This document shows positions 1 through 8,149 of a DNA stretch of 61,543 bases, piece after piece (the first letter of the stretch is position 1; each line of letters begins with the position of its first letter). Location: positions 1-61,543 of the IMG/VR virus record IMGVR_UViG_3300010354_000092; one strand, written 5' to 3'. Under the pieces are notes generated by a model, which had not been told where the DNA came from, did not search any database, and worked only from the letters and a program-made list of their open reading frames with translations. A program made the position numbers and the translations under genes. The DNA comes from a virus.

Positions 1-75
1 GGGATGGAGGTACCGGACAACCGCCTCTGCTAAAGACCCTAACGCTGTGTGACTATGCTACTCAGATGATGCATA

Positions 76-98
76 ACTTCGCCCGCCCTGGGCGAAGT
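76..98. other. 9-bp stem-loop at left edge
   Basis: ACTTCGCCC pairs perfectly with GGGCGAAGT around a five-base loop. No T-run follows, so it is not a textbook intrinsic terminator. It may mark the 3' end of a gene lying left of the window. Two short open frames run in from the edge (stops at 50-52 and 108-110), but neither can be assigned. Confidence 0.55.
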
Positions 99-145
99 GT
101 GACCACTTAATCTAGATGATACTTAATGCTACGCATTTATAAAAA

Positions 146-188
146 CTGCTTCAAGCGAAGCGTAGAAGCAGGTGAGCGCAAGCTCACC
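146..188. other. Tandem stem-loops before a late promoter
   Basis: Two hairpins abut. CTGCTTC (146-152) pairs with GAAGCAG (165-171), and GGTGAGC (171-177) pairs with GCTCACC (182-188) across a GCAA tetraloop of the stable GNRA class. The late promoter box starts two bases later. This could be the processed 3' end of an upstream transcript or an insulator between units. No cloverleaf fits, so it is not a tRNA. Confidence 0.5.
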
Positions 189-189
189 A

Positions 190-195
190 TAAATA
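190..195 (+). promoter_or_regulatory. Late promoter box TAAATA
   Basis: CATAAATAC matches the T4 late promoter core. Transcription would start near 201, giving a leader of about 20 nt before the ATG at 221. Confidence 0.6.
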
Positions 196-220
196 CATAA
201 AACATTTTCGGGATAAAATA

Positions 221-1225
221 ATGAAGTTAGATGATATCTTAACGGAATCTCAAATAGATGAATTAGGCATCGCAAAAAAGATTGCAGGCGGAGTTAGAGG
301 TGCCGTCACAGGATTTAAATCAAATAGAGATAAGCGTGCCGGATTACAACATAGTAATAAGATTGTAGATAATCTACGAAGAGAATTTATGAAGCAGGTA
401 GGTGGCGGAACTGAAGCCACTGTGCAAAATCTATTATCATTTTTACAAAATCAAGGTTTAGATGTTAGCTCAGTAAACACAGACCAACTTCCTCAAGAGC
501 CTGCACCTCAAAATCAACCTAAACAACGAATTGAACCTACTTTAGATTTAGAGCCAACTCCCGAAAAACCTAAAACTACTGCACCTACACCAAGTTCAAC
601 TGGTGGAACTGTAACTCCTACGGCTACTGGATTACAACACAAAGCTAGTCTCGACAATCCAAACCAACCAAAGACTACAGTCCCTCAAGGGCCCGGAGCA
701 GGAGCGTTTAGTTCTATGGCATCGCAGTTAGGTGCACCAAGCGGAAACCAACCACTAACTCCTACTAAACCGAAAAGAACAGGGGGTAAAGTTCCTGGAG
801 TAGTTAGCCAAACGCCAAACGCTCAACGTAAACGTGCTGCCAGGATAGCTAAAAGCGGGGGTGTGGTTAAAGAAGAAACCCAGCTAAATGCTGTTAACAT
901 TGATAAAATTATCAGAGATGTTGTACAGAAAAACTATAGCAAAATTCGTCAAGCACAGGCTGGTACACTGCCAGCACAGACTGTAGATTTAACGCAATTT
1001 AGTCAACCTGCTCAGCCTAAAGCTGAAGTACCTAGTAATAATGCATTTGCTAATCCAGAAGAACTTGAAAAATCTTGGGACGAGTATGTCAAAGCAGGTG
1101 GAACTATTTCTGATCAGCACAAAAAGCTATTTGCTAAGTTAGCAGGAAGTGCAACAGCTCCTGCTCCGGCGGCGCCTACTACAGAATCTGAATTTTACAG
1201 TAAATTCTTAGGACAGCGTCTTTAA
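221..1225 (+). CDS. Proline/threonine-rich virion-associated protein, unknown function
   Basis: This 334-aa protein is not recognised. The N-terminal 70 residues are charged and helical (start MKLDDILTES). Residues 90-200 are a low-complexity Pro/Thr/Gln/Gly linker, and the end has two short conserved-looking blocks around residues 225-255 and 275-305. A late promoter box lies 25 nt upstream, so it is probably made with the structural proteins. Several L-x-E tripeptides, the T4 prohead protease signature, occur in the linker, so an internal head protein is possible but unproven. Its stop overlaps that of the convergent gp51 frame by 3 bp. Confidence 0.6.
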   Translation: MKLDDILTESQIDELGIAKKIAGGVRGAVTGFKSNRDKRAGLQHSNKIVDNLRREFMKQVGGGTEATVQNLLSFLQNQGLDVSSVNTDQLPQEPAPQNQPKQRIEPTLDLEPTPEKPKTTAPTPSSTGGTVTPTATGLQHKASLDNPNQPKTTVPQGPGAGAFSSMASQLGAPSGNQPLTPTKPKRTGGKVPGVVSQTPNAQRKRAARIAKSGGVVKEETQLNAVNIDKIIRDVVQKNYSKIRQAQAGTLPAQTVDLTQFSQPAQPKAEVPSNNAFANPEELEKSWDEYVKAGGTISDQHKKLFAKLAGSATAPAPAAPTTESEFYSKFLGQRL

Positions 1226-1461
1226 AAGAATGGTAATTTAGTTTTATTAGTTAATTCTAAATTACTTTCAATAAGTTTGGCTATGATTTCTCTATCTTGA
1301 TAATCTGTATTATAAGCTTCTTCAAGTGTTAATCCGCCTCTCATAAACCAGCATAGTCTTATTAGTTCTTCTTTAACGGCTTTTATTTCTTTTTCTAGCT
1401 TTTCAGAAAGCTGGAGTATTTCTTCGATGCTAAGAGATAAAAGCCTTATGCGAAAAAATTT
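1222..1461 (-). CDS. 51: gp51-like baseplate hub assembly factor, in -1 frame after gp26
   Basis: Translating the minus strand gives about 69-79 residues containing SIEEILQLSEKLEKEIKAV, then WFMRGGLTLEEAY and a final TKLPFF. This matches my memory of gp51, the baseplate hub assembly catalyst of T4-like phages. No ATG, GTG or TTG exists between the last upstream in-frame stop and the conserved start of homology. The frame is exactly -1 relative to gp26 and overlaps its end. It is therefore probably reached by ribosomal frameshifting at the slippery heptamer 1455-1461, giving a gp26-gp51 fusion of about 362 residues. A rare AUA or AUC start is the alternative. The left coordinate includes the stop; the right one is the slip site rather than a start codon. 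Confidence 0.7.
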   Translation of the reverse strand, partial: KFFRIRLLSLSIEEILQLSEKLEKEIKAVKEELIRLCWFMRGGLTLEEAYNTDYQDREIIAKLIESNLELTNKTKLPFF

Positions 1462-2309
1462 GCAGGATCAAAAGTTAGAGGAATCTCGATTTCTTCTGAT
1501 ACACCATTATCTATCATTTCTTGACTAGGTCTTACCTTAATGGGTTTAAGGCCGTTTTGTTCTCGCATCAATTCAAGGTGTTGTTTAATGCTATCAAATA
1601 TATGAGCATCTGAATTTTCTAAAAATTCTTTAATATGATCTGGATCTTCTGTGGTTCCTGCTATGCTTTCAATTCTATACACACTGCTATTAATAACATC
1701 GACTGTGATAGATGTGAGCTTTTTAAAGCTTTCTCTAAATGTTTCTATTTTTTGTTCTTCTGTTAGTTGAGAACTGTTGACTAAACTAAGAATTTTTTGA
1801 GTTTCAAAATTTTGAATACTAGTCTGACTGGCTACGGCATAGTTAACTGGCTTAATAAACAGGACCATTTCTTTGCCAATTTCTAATCTTTCTTGCCACG
1901 AAATTTGATTTTGCAGTCTATCTAACACTTCTCTCAGATTAACAGTATAGGTCATATCTTCTTCACCTATGTTGATAGTAGTGTCCATATTTTCGCCAAA
2001 TGTTGCTAAACGTATAGCTATTAAAATAACGTCTATGTCTATGTTAGGTATGGCCCATGCATCTATAATATTAGGCATACAACTTTGAATAACGTCCACA
2101 ACTGCTTGTCCGTTGAGCAATGCGTCTGGAGTTTTTAACATAAGTTCATCTTTAGCCGTCATAGAGAATACCGGGTATTCTCCATTCGTCGTTTGATTAA
2201 GACTTCCTTCAGTCCAATATTGCCCGTTACTAGGCAATCTTATGTAGATTTTTGGTTGACGCATTAAGCTAGTCAACGGATTTATTTTCTTTACGGCTGT
2301 AGAATCCAT
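1446..2309 (-). CDS. 26: gp26-like baseplate hub protein (T4_baseplate family)
   Basis: This 287-aa protein contains the family core MTAKDELMLKTPDALLNG followed by a segment (VVDVIQSCMPNI) and IDVILIAIRLATFGE, typical of the T4 gp26/PF12322 baseplate group. gp26 works with gp51 in assembling the central hub. The next gene across the divergent promoters is the tape-measure-like protein, which fits a role as a tape-measure or hub chaperone. It is longer than T4 gp26 (about 208 aa). The ATG at 2309 follows a minus-strand late promoter with a leader of about 35 nt and a weak GGA. The last codons carry the slippery heptamer. Confidence 0.82.
   Translation of the reverse strand: MDSTAVKKINPLTSLMRQPKIYIRLPSNGQYWTEGSLNQTTNGEYPVFSMTAKDELMLKTPDALLNGQAVVDVIQSCMPNIIDAWAIPNIDIDVILIAIRLATFGENMDTTINIGEEDMTYTVNLREVLDRLQNQISWQERLEIGKEMVLFIKPVNYAVASQTSIQNFETQKILSLVNSSQLTEEQKIETFRESFKKLTSITVDVINSSVYRIESIAGTTEDPDHIKEFLENSDAHIFDSIKQHLELMREQNGLKPIKVRPSQEMIDNGVSEEIEIPLTFDPANFFA
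1455..1461 (-). promoter_or_regulatory. Candidate -1 frameshift site A-AAT-TTT
   Basis: Read on the minus strand in the gp26 frame the codons are GCA AAT TTT TTC GCA TAA. A-AAT-TTT fits the X-XXY-YYZ slippery rule. A one-base backward slip continues TTT CGC ATA and enters the gp51 frame, bypassing the gp26 stop at 1446-1448. About 40 nt downstream a small stem (AGCTTT/AAAGCT) is visible; a stronger stimulator was not found. Confidence 0.55.
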
Positions 2310-2322
2310 ATTTTAGTTCCGA

Positions 2323-2328
2323 TAAATA
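2323..2328 (+). promoter_or_regulatory. Late promoter box for tape-measure/portal unit
   Basis: GATAAATAAG on the plus strand, with a predicted start near 2334 and a leader of about 50 nt to the ATG at 2384. It lies upstream of, and is crossed by, the minus-strand gp26 transcript. Confidence 0.5.
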
Positions 2329-2350
2329 AGTTTAGATCACTCTCTCGATA

Positions 2351-2356
2351 TATTTA
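2351..2356 (-). promoter_or_regulatory. Late promoter box for gp26-gp51
   Basis: On the minus strand the sequence reads TATATAAATATATC, a full TATAAATA late core. Initiation near 2345 gives a leader of about 35 nt to the gp26 ATG. Together with the plus box at 2323-2328, the two transcripts overlap at their 5' ends. Confidence 0.55.
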
Positions 2357-2383
2357 TATACGTAGATAACCAGGAAAAATACA

Positions 2384-4438
2384 ATGGCCGGAATAGACAC
2401 TGCTGCGATGGAACAAATCCTTGAGCAACTGCTCAAGGAAGCTAGGAGCCAGGGAAGAACTCAATCTACATTCTTATCAGCATTGGCTAAGAAAGCAGGT
2501 ATAGATCCTAAATTAATTGCAGAGCAAGAAAAAAAATTAGCTGCTTTAGGTAATGCCGCAGAAGATACTGCTAAGAAGACTAGTAAACTCGGTGGCGTAG
2601 GAAATATGGTAGGCAGTGTACTTGCTGACTTAGCTAACGGTGTGACAGCTACAGCAGGTAACTTAGTTAATTTTGGTGCTAAAGCATCTTTAGGTAGTGC
2701 AAAGATAGAAGATTTATTTTCTGCTTTTAAAGATCTTCCTATTATTGGAGTAGTAGCTAATTTATTTTCTGCTTTAGCAAAAGTCCAAACTGAAACTTTA
2801 GATCAATTTAGATCATTAACTCAGTCTGGTATTAATTTTGGCACAGGATTAAATGTCCTTCGAGAAACCGCATTACAATCAAAAGTTTCTTTAGATTTTT
2901 TTGTACAAAATTTAAAACAAAGTTCAGATACGTTAGCTATTATTGGTACTACTGCTAATCAAGGTGCTAAAAATCTTAAAAATATTAACTTAGAAATTAC
3001 AAGAAGTGGCGGATTTGGTGAACAATTAAGGAATTTAGGCTACAGTTATGAAGATCTAAACAAACTTACTACAAGCTATGCAAGAACCGTTGGCGGACTT
3101 AATAGACAGCAACAAAATGATTATAAAGGTGTAGCAGAAGCCGCAGTAGCCTACGGTAAAGAATTAGATTTGTTAGCCAGAATTACTGGAAAATCTAGAG
3201 AAGCGCAGCAAAAAGAATTAGAAGAAGCTATGCAAGAATCTAATTTCCAAGCATTCTTGGCAACATTAGATCCCGAACAGGCTAAGAAATTACAGACTCA
3301 GGTTCAAGAAGCTATGGGTGTTGCAGGCAAAGGTGGCGCTGAAATCGTTAAAGCTCAGGCAATGGGAATTGCTGTTCAAGGACAGCAAGGTAAATTATTA
3401 ACTGCATTAGGTGGAGAATTAGCAAGTAAATTAAGAGATCAAACAGACATGGCTATGAACACTGCTGTTTCTGTTGAGCAATTTAAATCTCAAAGTGTAA
3501 GACGTATTGCCGAGTTACAAACTTCTGCCGCAGAAGCGTATCCAAGAATTGCTAAGCCTATGCAAGCTTTAGCTCTTCAAGGAGAAAACGTTGCAGAAAG
3601 TATTGGACCTTTAGCTAAGAATTTTACAGCATTAAAAAATGCAGGAGCAGAGACATTAGATCAAAGAATTCAACAGGTGGCCGCTGAAAAAGCTGCTCAA
3701 GAAAAAGATGCGGCTACTAGAGATGCAAGTTTACAAGCAATGTTGAATGCAGAAGAAAAAATGAAAGCATTTAACGCTGAAATGAGCAAGGTAGTAACAA
3801 CCCTAAGTGAAAAATTATTATTTCCTCTAATGAATAAAATTACTCCAATGTTACCAGAAATAGCTAGACAAATTTCTACATTTATACAAAATCTTTTCAC
3901 TCCGGAAGGACGAGCAAAAATCATTAAAGATATTGTAGATGGCGTAAAAGAAATTATAGCAGGCGTTTACACTCAAATGTCTGCTGGTCCAGATCAACAA
4001 GCACTAGCACAAGATAAAAAAAATTGGGATAGCATGGCATGGTATCAAAAAGCAGAATCTGGGTTAGCTAGAGGTATAGAAGGTGTTGGTCGCTTTTTAG
4101 GTATGGAAACTGTAGCCAATCGAGCAGCCGTAAACAGAATAGAAGCAGAAACAAAGGCATTAAGCGGTAGAGCATTTGGCAGCTACGGAGTGACTGGTAA
4201 ACTGTTTGAAGATTTTGGGAACGGTACAAATGTGACTTTACACGGTCAGGAATCTGTTATGACTCCTAGCCAATTGTCTAGTTTAATGGATGGTTCAGCG
4301 GCAAATAATCTTAAAGGTCTTGTAGAACAATTAAATAGTGTAAACAGTCAAATGTTACAGACAATGAAACAGGTAGCTGAATATACAAAACGCAATGTAG
4401 ATGCGACTAAAGCCCTAAGTGGCGATGCATTTGCATAA
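2384..4438 (+). CDS. Tape-measure-like tail/hub protein (gp29-like position)
   Basis: This 684-aa protein is Ala/Gln-rich and predicted mostly helical. It has a Lys/Ala-rich helical start (residues 1-70), Gly/Val/Leu hydrophobic segments at about 70-150 (including LPIIGVVANLFSALAKV), a long amphipathic helical middle (200-480), and a final region with LHGQESVMTP, a sequence common near the ends of tape-measure proteins. It sits directly beside gp26-gp51, the hub assembly factors, as T4 gp29 does. I infer a tail-length/hub role from composition and neighbourhood rather than a clear match. An internal head protein is the alternative. The start follows CAGGAAAAATACA. Confidence 0.6.
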   Translation: MAGIDTAAMEQILEQLLKEARSQGRTQSTFLSALAKKAGIDPKLIAEQEKKLAALGNAAEDTAKKTSKLGGVGNMVGSVLADLANGVTATAGNLVNFGAKASLGSAKIEDLFSAFKDLPIIGVVANLFSALAKVQTETLDQFRSLTQSGINFGTGLNVLRETALQSKVSLDFFVQNLKQSSDTLAIIGTTANQGAKNLKNINLEITRSGGFGEQLRNLGYSYEDLNKLTTSYARTVGGLNRQQQNDYKGVAEAAVAYGKELDLLARITGKSREAQQKELEEAMQESNFQAFLATLDPEQAKKLQTQVQEAMGVAGKGGAEIVKAQAMGIAVQGQQGKLLTALGGELASKLRDQTDMAMNTAVSVEQFKSQSVRRIAELQTSAAEAYPRIAKPMQALALQGENVAESIGPLAKNFTALKNAGAETLDQRIQQVAAEKAAQEKDAATRDASLQAMLNAEEKMKAFNAEMSKVVTTLSEKLLFPLMNKITPMLPEIARQISTFIQNLFTPEGRAKIIKDIVDGVKEIIAGVYTQMSAGPDQQALAQDKKNWDSMAWYQKAESGLARGIEGVGRFLGMETVANRAAVNRIEAETKALSGRAFGSYGVTGKLFEDFGNGTNVTLHGQESVMTPSQLSSLMDGSAANNLKGLVEQLNSVNSQMLQTMKQVAEYTKRNVDATKALSGDAFA

Positions 4439-4452
4439 TAAGGAAAAACAAA

Positions 4453-6147
4453 GTGAGTTGGAAAAAATATTTTACTCCTGTTAGCAACGGCGGCCAACTA
4501 AGTCCAGTTGGTAGTACATCGTCAAGTGCTAGCCCTACACGCAGTAATTACAGCAGTTATCTACCTGATCTTTATTCTGGACATCCTAATAGATTAGAGC
4601 GTTATGCTCAATATGATGCTATGGATACTGACAGTGAAGTAAATGCTGCCTTTGATATTCTAGCAGAATTTTGTACTCAAATTAATGAGGAAAACGGTAC
4701 TCCGTTTCAGGTATTTTTTAAAGATCAAGCTACTACTACAGAAATTACTATAATTAAAAAATATCTACAACAATGGTCTAAAATGAATAATTTTAGAACT
4801 AGGATTTTTAAGCTAGTAAGAAATTGTTTCAAATATGGCGACACATTTTTTATTCGAGATCCCGAAACTCAAAAATGGTTTTATATTGATCCTGCTAAAG
4901 TAGATAAAATTATTGTTAATGAATCAGAAGGTAAAAAACCGGAACAGTATCATATTCGAGATCTTAATCCTAATTTTAATAACTTAACAGTTACTCAAAT
5001 TAATCCTACTAATCAAAATGTAGTACCGGGAGGTACTGCTTATGTTACAGGCGGAGCACAACAGCGGGGTATGGTTGGCGCTTATCCCCAAGGCGCAGGT
5101 AGCAGATTTAATGTTAGCCAAAATCAACATGCTATAGAAGCCGAGCATGTTATACACATTAGTTTAAGTGAAGGACTAGATAACAATTTTCCATTTGGAA
5201 ATAGCCTAATGGAAACTATTTTCAAAGTTTACAAACAAAAAGAACTTTTAGAAGATGCTATTATCATTTATCGTGTTCAACGTGCTCCTGAACGTCGAGT
5301 ATTTTATATTGACGTAGGTAATATGCCTAGCCATATTGCTATGAGTTTTGTTGAACGTGTTAAAAACGAAGTTAATCAACGTAGAATTCCTAGCGCAGGT
5401 GGTGGCAGTCAAAGTGTTATAGACGCAGCCTACAATCCATTGAGCATTAACGAAGATTACTTCTTCCCACAGACAGCAGAAGGCCGTGGTTCTAAGGTAG
5501 AAATATTACCTGGCGGAACTAATTTGGGAGAGATTGATGATCTTAGATATTTTACTAATAAGCTGTTTAGGGCTTTACGCATTCCTAGCAGTTATCTACC
5601 TACTGGTCCCGACGACGGAGGATCTAACTTTAATGATGGTAGAGTTGGAACAGCATACATTCAAGAACTTAGATTTAACAAATACTGCGAACGATTACAA
5701 AGTTTATTAAACGATCCTTTTGATACAGAATTTAAGATGTATCTTAGCACCAAAGGTATCAATGTTGATCGTAATTTATTTGATATTAAGTTTAATCCTC
5801 CGCAGAATTTTGCTGCTTATCGCCAGGCAGAAATGGATACAGCAAGGGTAACAACTTTTACAGGATTAGTTGAAATACCATTTATGAGTAAACGTTTTGC
5901 AATGAAACGTTTCTTAGGCATGACTACTGAAGAAATTGCAGAAAATGAACGTATGTGGCGAGAAGAAAACTTAGATCAAGGCACAAATTTAAGTTCTCAA
6001 GCAGAATTACGTAGTGCAGGTATTACTGCCGGAGGGATAGCCGGAGACATTGAAGGTTTAGAAGGAGCTACTGAGCCCGAAGATGATTTAGAAGGCGATC
6101 TTGGTAATGAAACTGCTGCACCAGGCACAGAAGTACCACCTCAATAA
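4453..6147 (+). CDS. 20: Portal vertex protein gp20
   Basis: This 564-aa protein is the dodecameric ring at the head-tail vertex through which DNA is packaged. The T4 gp20 family is recognised from the N-terminal SWKKYF block, NRLERYAQYDAMDTDSEV at about residues 46-63 and the FRALRIPSSYLP region near 375. The C-terminus (about 510-564) is acidic and Gly-rich. The start is GTG at 4453, supported by AAGGAAAAACAAA just upstream and 14 nt after the preceding stop. Length is close to T4 gp20 (524 aa). It opens the head-morphogenesis run 20-67-68-21-22-23. Confidence 0.95.
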   Translation: MSWKKYFTPVSNGGQLSPVGSTSSSASPTRSNYSSYLPDLYSGHPNRLERYAQYDAMDTDSEVNAAFDILAEFCTQINEENGTPFQVFFKDQATTTEITIIKKYLQQWSKMNNFRTRIFKLVRNCFKYGDTFFIRDPETQKWFYIDPAKVDKIIVNESEGKKPEQYHIRDLNPNFNNLTVTQINPTNQNVVPGGTAYVTGGAQQRGMVGAYPQGAGSRFNVSQNQHAIEAEHVIHISLSEGLDNNFPFGNSLMETIFKVYKQKELLEDAIIIYRVQRAPERRVFYIDVGNMPSHIAMSFVERVKNEVNQRRIPSAGGGSQSVIDAAYNPLSINEDYFFPQTAEGRGSKVEILPGGTNLGEIDDLRYFTNKLFRALRIPSSYLPTGPDDGGSNFNDGRVGTAYIQELRFNKYCERLQSLLNDPFDTEFKMYLSTKGINVDRNLFDIKFNPPQNFAAYRQAEMDTARVTTFTGLVEIPFMSKRFAMKRFLGMTTEEIAENERMWREENLDQGTNLSSQAELRSAGITAGGIAGDIEGLEGATEPEDDLEGDLGNETAAPGTEVPPQ

Positions 6148-6149
6148 GC

Positions 6150-6155
6150 TAAATA
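6150..6155 (+). promoter_or_regulatory. Late promoter box, 5 nt before ATG
   Basis: GCTAAATATTTTTATG: TAAATA, five bases, then the ATG at 6161. Initiation six bases after the box would fall on the A of ATG, giving a leaderless mRNA. There is no Shine-Dalgarno. Confidence 0.6.
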
Positions 6156-6160
6156 TTTTT

Positions 6161-6400
6161 ATGCTATTGCAAGAATTCATTTATTTTGACAAAGACAAAG
6201 CCGATCTTAGTAATAATGATCGCTATGATTCTTCTGATGATACTAGTGTGATTAAAAGTTCTGATCTCAGAAAAAGTAGACTTACATTAAAAATGCTTAA
6301 CGATCTTCGAAAAGCAGGAGATGCTAGAGAGCAAGAAAGTAAAGCTGACTTAGAATTAGTTAGAACAATGTATGCTACACCCACTGAACCAACAGAATAA
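6161..6400 (+). CDS. Small prohead core protein (gp67/68-like)
   Basis: This 79-aa highly charged protein (MLLQEFIYFDKDKADL, then SRLTLKMLNDLRKAGDA) resembles the small prohead core protein found between portal and protease in aquatic T4-like phages. Such proteins form part of the scaffold inside the prohead and are degraded by gp21. The frame is open from 6101 inside gp20, but the true start is the ATG at 6161: homology begins there, and a late promoter box lies exactly 5 nt upstream. No Shine-Dalgarno is visible. Confidence 0.6.
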   Translation: MLLQEFIYFDKDKADLSNNDRYDSSDDTSVIKSSDLRKSRLTLKMLNDLRKAGDAREQESKADLELVRTMYATPTEPTE

Positions 6401-6582
6401 TCTGTAATTATAACTCATCTTTGTTAAAAATAAATATTTTTGCATAAAACATGTCAAATCCAGAGTAAATCTCTGCGTCTGTTTGCCTAAAACGGCTCGT
6501 TTTTGGCCTATTTCACATAAGTATATCATCTTGGCTGTAAATATACTCGACAGCCTTGCCAAGCTAATTAAGGAGACCCGCA
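6401..6582 (+). promoter_or_regulatory. 182-nt intergenic leader with late box in inverted repeat
   Basis: This gap contains no gene. TAAATA at 6538-6543 is flanked by the inverted repeat GGCTGT (6533-6538) and ACAGCC (6550-6555), so the promoter lies in a potential operator or cruciform. A symmetric AAAATAAATATTTTT at about 6427-6441 could be a second box on either strand. The gene at 6583 has a strong AAGGAG ribosome site. Confidence 0.45.
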
Positions 6583-7497
6583 ATGTCAGAAAAGTTTGAA
6601 AAACTTTTAGATTATCTTGTCAACGAGGAAATGGATAAGGCAAATGAATTATTCCATGAGATCGTTGTTGAGAAGTCTAGAGAAATTTATGAACAGATGA
6701 TTGCTGAGGAAGCAGAAGATGCTGACGAATCAGTAGAAGAAGAAACAGAAGACGCCGACGAGTCTGTAGAAGAAGAAACAGAAGACGCCGACGAGTCCGT
6801 AGAAGAAGCTTATATGGACGACGAACAAGACGAGTCCTATGAAATGGACAACGAAGAAACTACACTTGAAATTGGCGGCGATGCCGGCGATGCATTAGTT
6901 AAAGGTGTAGAAGACAAAGACGCTATGGACATGGACATGGATGGCGGAGAAGGTGGTGATGTTAGTCAAGGAGAAAAACAAATCCTTGATGTAGTATCTC
7001 AACTTCATGCTGAATTTCAAGACCTATTAGCCAAAGTAGATGGCGATATGGACAGTGAAATGCCAGCAGATGACGATGCTGCCGACATGGAATTTGATGA
7101 CGAAGATGACAGCGACAGCGAACCAAAAGATGAAGATCTAATGATGGGAATTGCAGAAGGTCGTAGACTTCGCGAATATTCAGAAAAAGTAAGTGATGGT
7201 CATGGTGCCGAGAAAAAAGGCAAAGCAGAAGAAGGTGACGGTAAAGCAGGACCAGTAAGCTCTGCTAAAGGTCGTCCAGCTTCCGATGCTCGTGCATCTA
7301 ATATTGCTCAAGGCGGAGAAGAAAAAGGTGGTGCAACACCAAAAGCCAAAGGCGAGTTTACCAAGAGTGGCACACATAATGTAAATGGCACCAAACACGG
7401 TGTTAAAACATTAAGTAAAGTTTCTCAAGGTCACGGTGCAGAAAAGAAAGGCGCCGGTGAACAATCAGCTAATACCAAGAGTATAGTTGGTCAATAA
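6583..7497 (+). CDS. Acidic prohead core/scaffold protein (gp67/68-like)
   Basis: This 304-aa protein opens with a helical block (about residues 1-40; KANELFHEIVVEKSREIYE) like the start of T4 prohead core protein gp67, then a very acidic Asp/Glu tract. Residues 45-76 are three tandem copies of EDADESVEEET. Residues 185-304 are Lys/Gly-rich with a duplicated GHGAEKKG motif. Acidic, repetitive and probably disordered, it fits an internal scaffold that is destroyed by the gp21 protease. It lies 11 nt before gp21. It is several times longer than T4 gp67 (80 aa). Ribosome site AAGGAG. Confidence 0.6.
   Translation: MSEKFEKLLDYLVNEEMDKANELFHEIVVEKSREIYEQMIAEEAEDADESVEEETEDADESVEEETEDADESVEEAYMDDEQDESYEMDNEETTLEIGGDAGDALVKGVEDKDAMDMDMDGGEGGDVSQGEKQILDVVSQLHAEFQDLLAKVDGDMDSEMPADDDAADMEFDDEDDSDSEPKDEDLMMGIAEGRRLREYSEKVSDGHGAEKKGKAEEGDGKAGPVSSAKGRPASDARASNIAQGGEEKGGATPKAKGEFTKSGTHNVNGTKHGVKTLSKVSQGHGAEKKGAGEQSANTKSIVGQ
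6715..6810 (+). repeat. Tandem 33-bp coding repeat, about 3 copies
   Basis: Copies begin at 6715, 6748 and 6781 and encode EDADESVEEET, EDADESVEEET and EDADESVEEA. The second and third copies are almost identical at the DNA level, suggesting a recent duplication. Confidence 0.85.
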
Positions 7498-7508
7498 GAG
7501 AACAATAG

Positions 7509-8132
7509 ATGCAATATCTAAGAGAACATTTAAGTTTTGACCAGGCTCAAGCTGTGCTTGAGTCTGATGATAAAGACGGAAAAAATCTTTACCTTAAAGG
7601 GATAGCTATTCAAGGTGGCATTCGTAATGCTAACCAACGAGTATATCCTGTTAAGGAAATAGAAATTGCTGTAAAAACTCTAAATGATCAAATACAAAAT
7701 GGTTATTCAGTTTTAGGTGAAGTTGACCATCCAGATGATCTTAAAGTTAATTTAGATCGTGTATCCCATATGATTACTCAGATGTGGATGGAAGGTCCAA
7801 ATGGATATGGTAAAATGAAAATTTTACCTACACCAATGGGCAACTTAATTCGCACTATGTTAGAAAGTGGTGTAAAACTTGGAGTCAGTTCTAGAGGTAG
7901 CGGAAACGTTAACGATATGAGTGGCGAAGTTTCTGAGTTTGAAATCATAACAGTGGATATAGTAGCTCAACCTAGTGCTCCTGGGGCTTATCCAACACCA
8001 GTGTACGAACATTTAATGAATACACGGGGCGGGTTGGCAGCATACAGGACAGCAGTAGAAACTAGAGAAGATCCTAAGAAGCAAAAGTATCTCCGTGAGG
8101 CGATGCTTAAAATAATTAACGGTTTGAAATAA
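7509..8132 (+). CDS. 21: Prohead core protease gp21
   Basis: This 207-aa serine protease cleaves the scaffold and the capsid N-termini during head maturation. The family signatures are visible: GEVDHP with the catalytic histidine at residue 74 and GVSSRGSG with the serine at 127-128, followed by SEFEIITVDIVAQPSAP. It has the length expected for the T4 gp21 family. It sits between the core protein and scaffold gp22, as in T4. The start follows AAGAGAACAATAG. Confidence 0.93.
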   Translation: MQYLREHLSFDQAQAVLESDDKDGKNLYLKGIAIQGGIRNANQRVYPVKEIEIAVKTLNDQIQNGYSVLGEVDHPDDLKVNLDRVSHMITQMWMEGPNGYGKMKILPTPMGNLIRTMLESGVKLGVSSRGSGNVNDMSGEVSEFEIITVDIVAQPSAPGAYPTPVYEHLMNTRGGLAAYRTAVETREDPKKQKYLREAMLKIINGLK

Positions 8133-8149
8133 CCGTATAGGAGGACGTG

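Noticed and set aside
3-110. Possible C-terminal end of a protein entering from the left
   Set aside because: Two frames are open from the edge and neither shows a recognisable sequence; the hairpin at 76-98 argues for noncoding DNA.
146-188. tRNA-like structure
   Set aside because: Only two simple hairpins form; no acceptor stem, anticodon arm or CCA-like end.
6101-6160. Earlier start for the small prohead core protein inside gp20
   Set aside because: The late promoter and homology both point to the ATG at 6161; the earlier codons are an overlap artefact.
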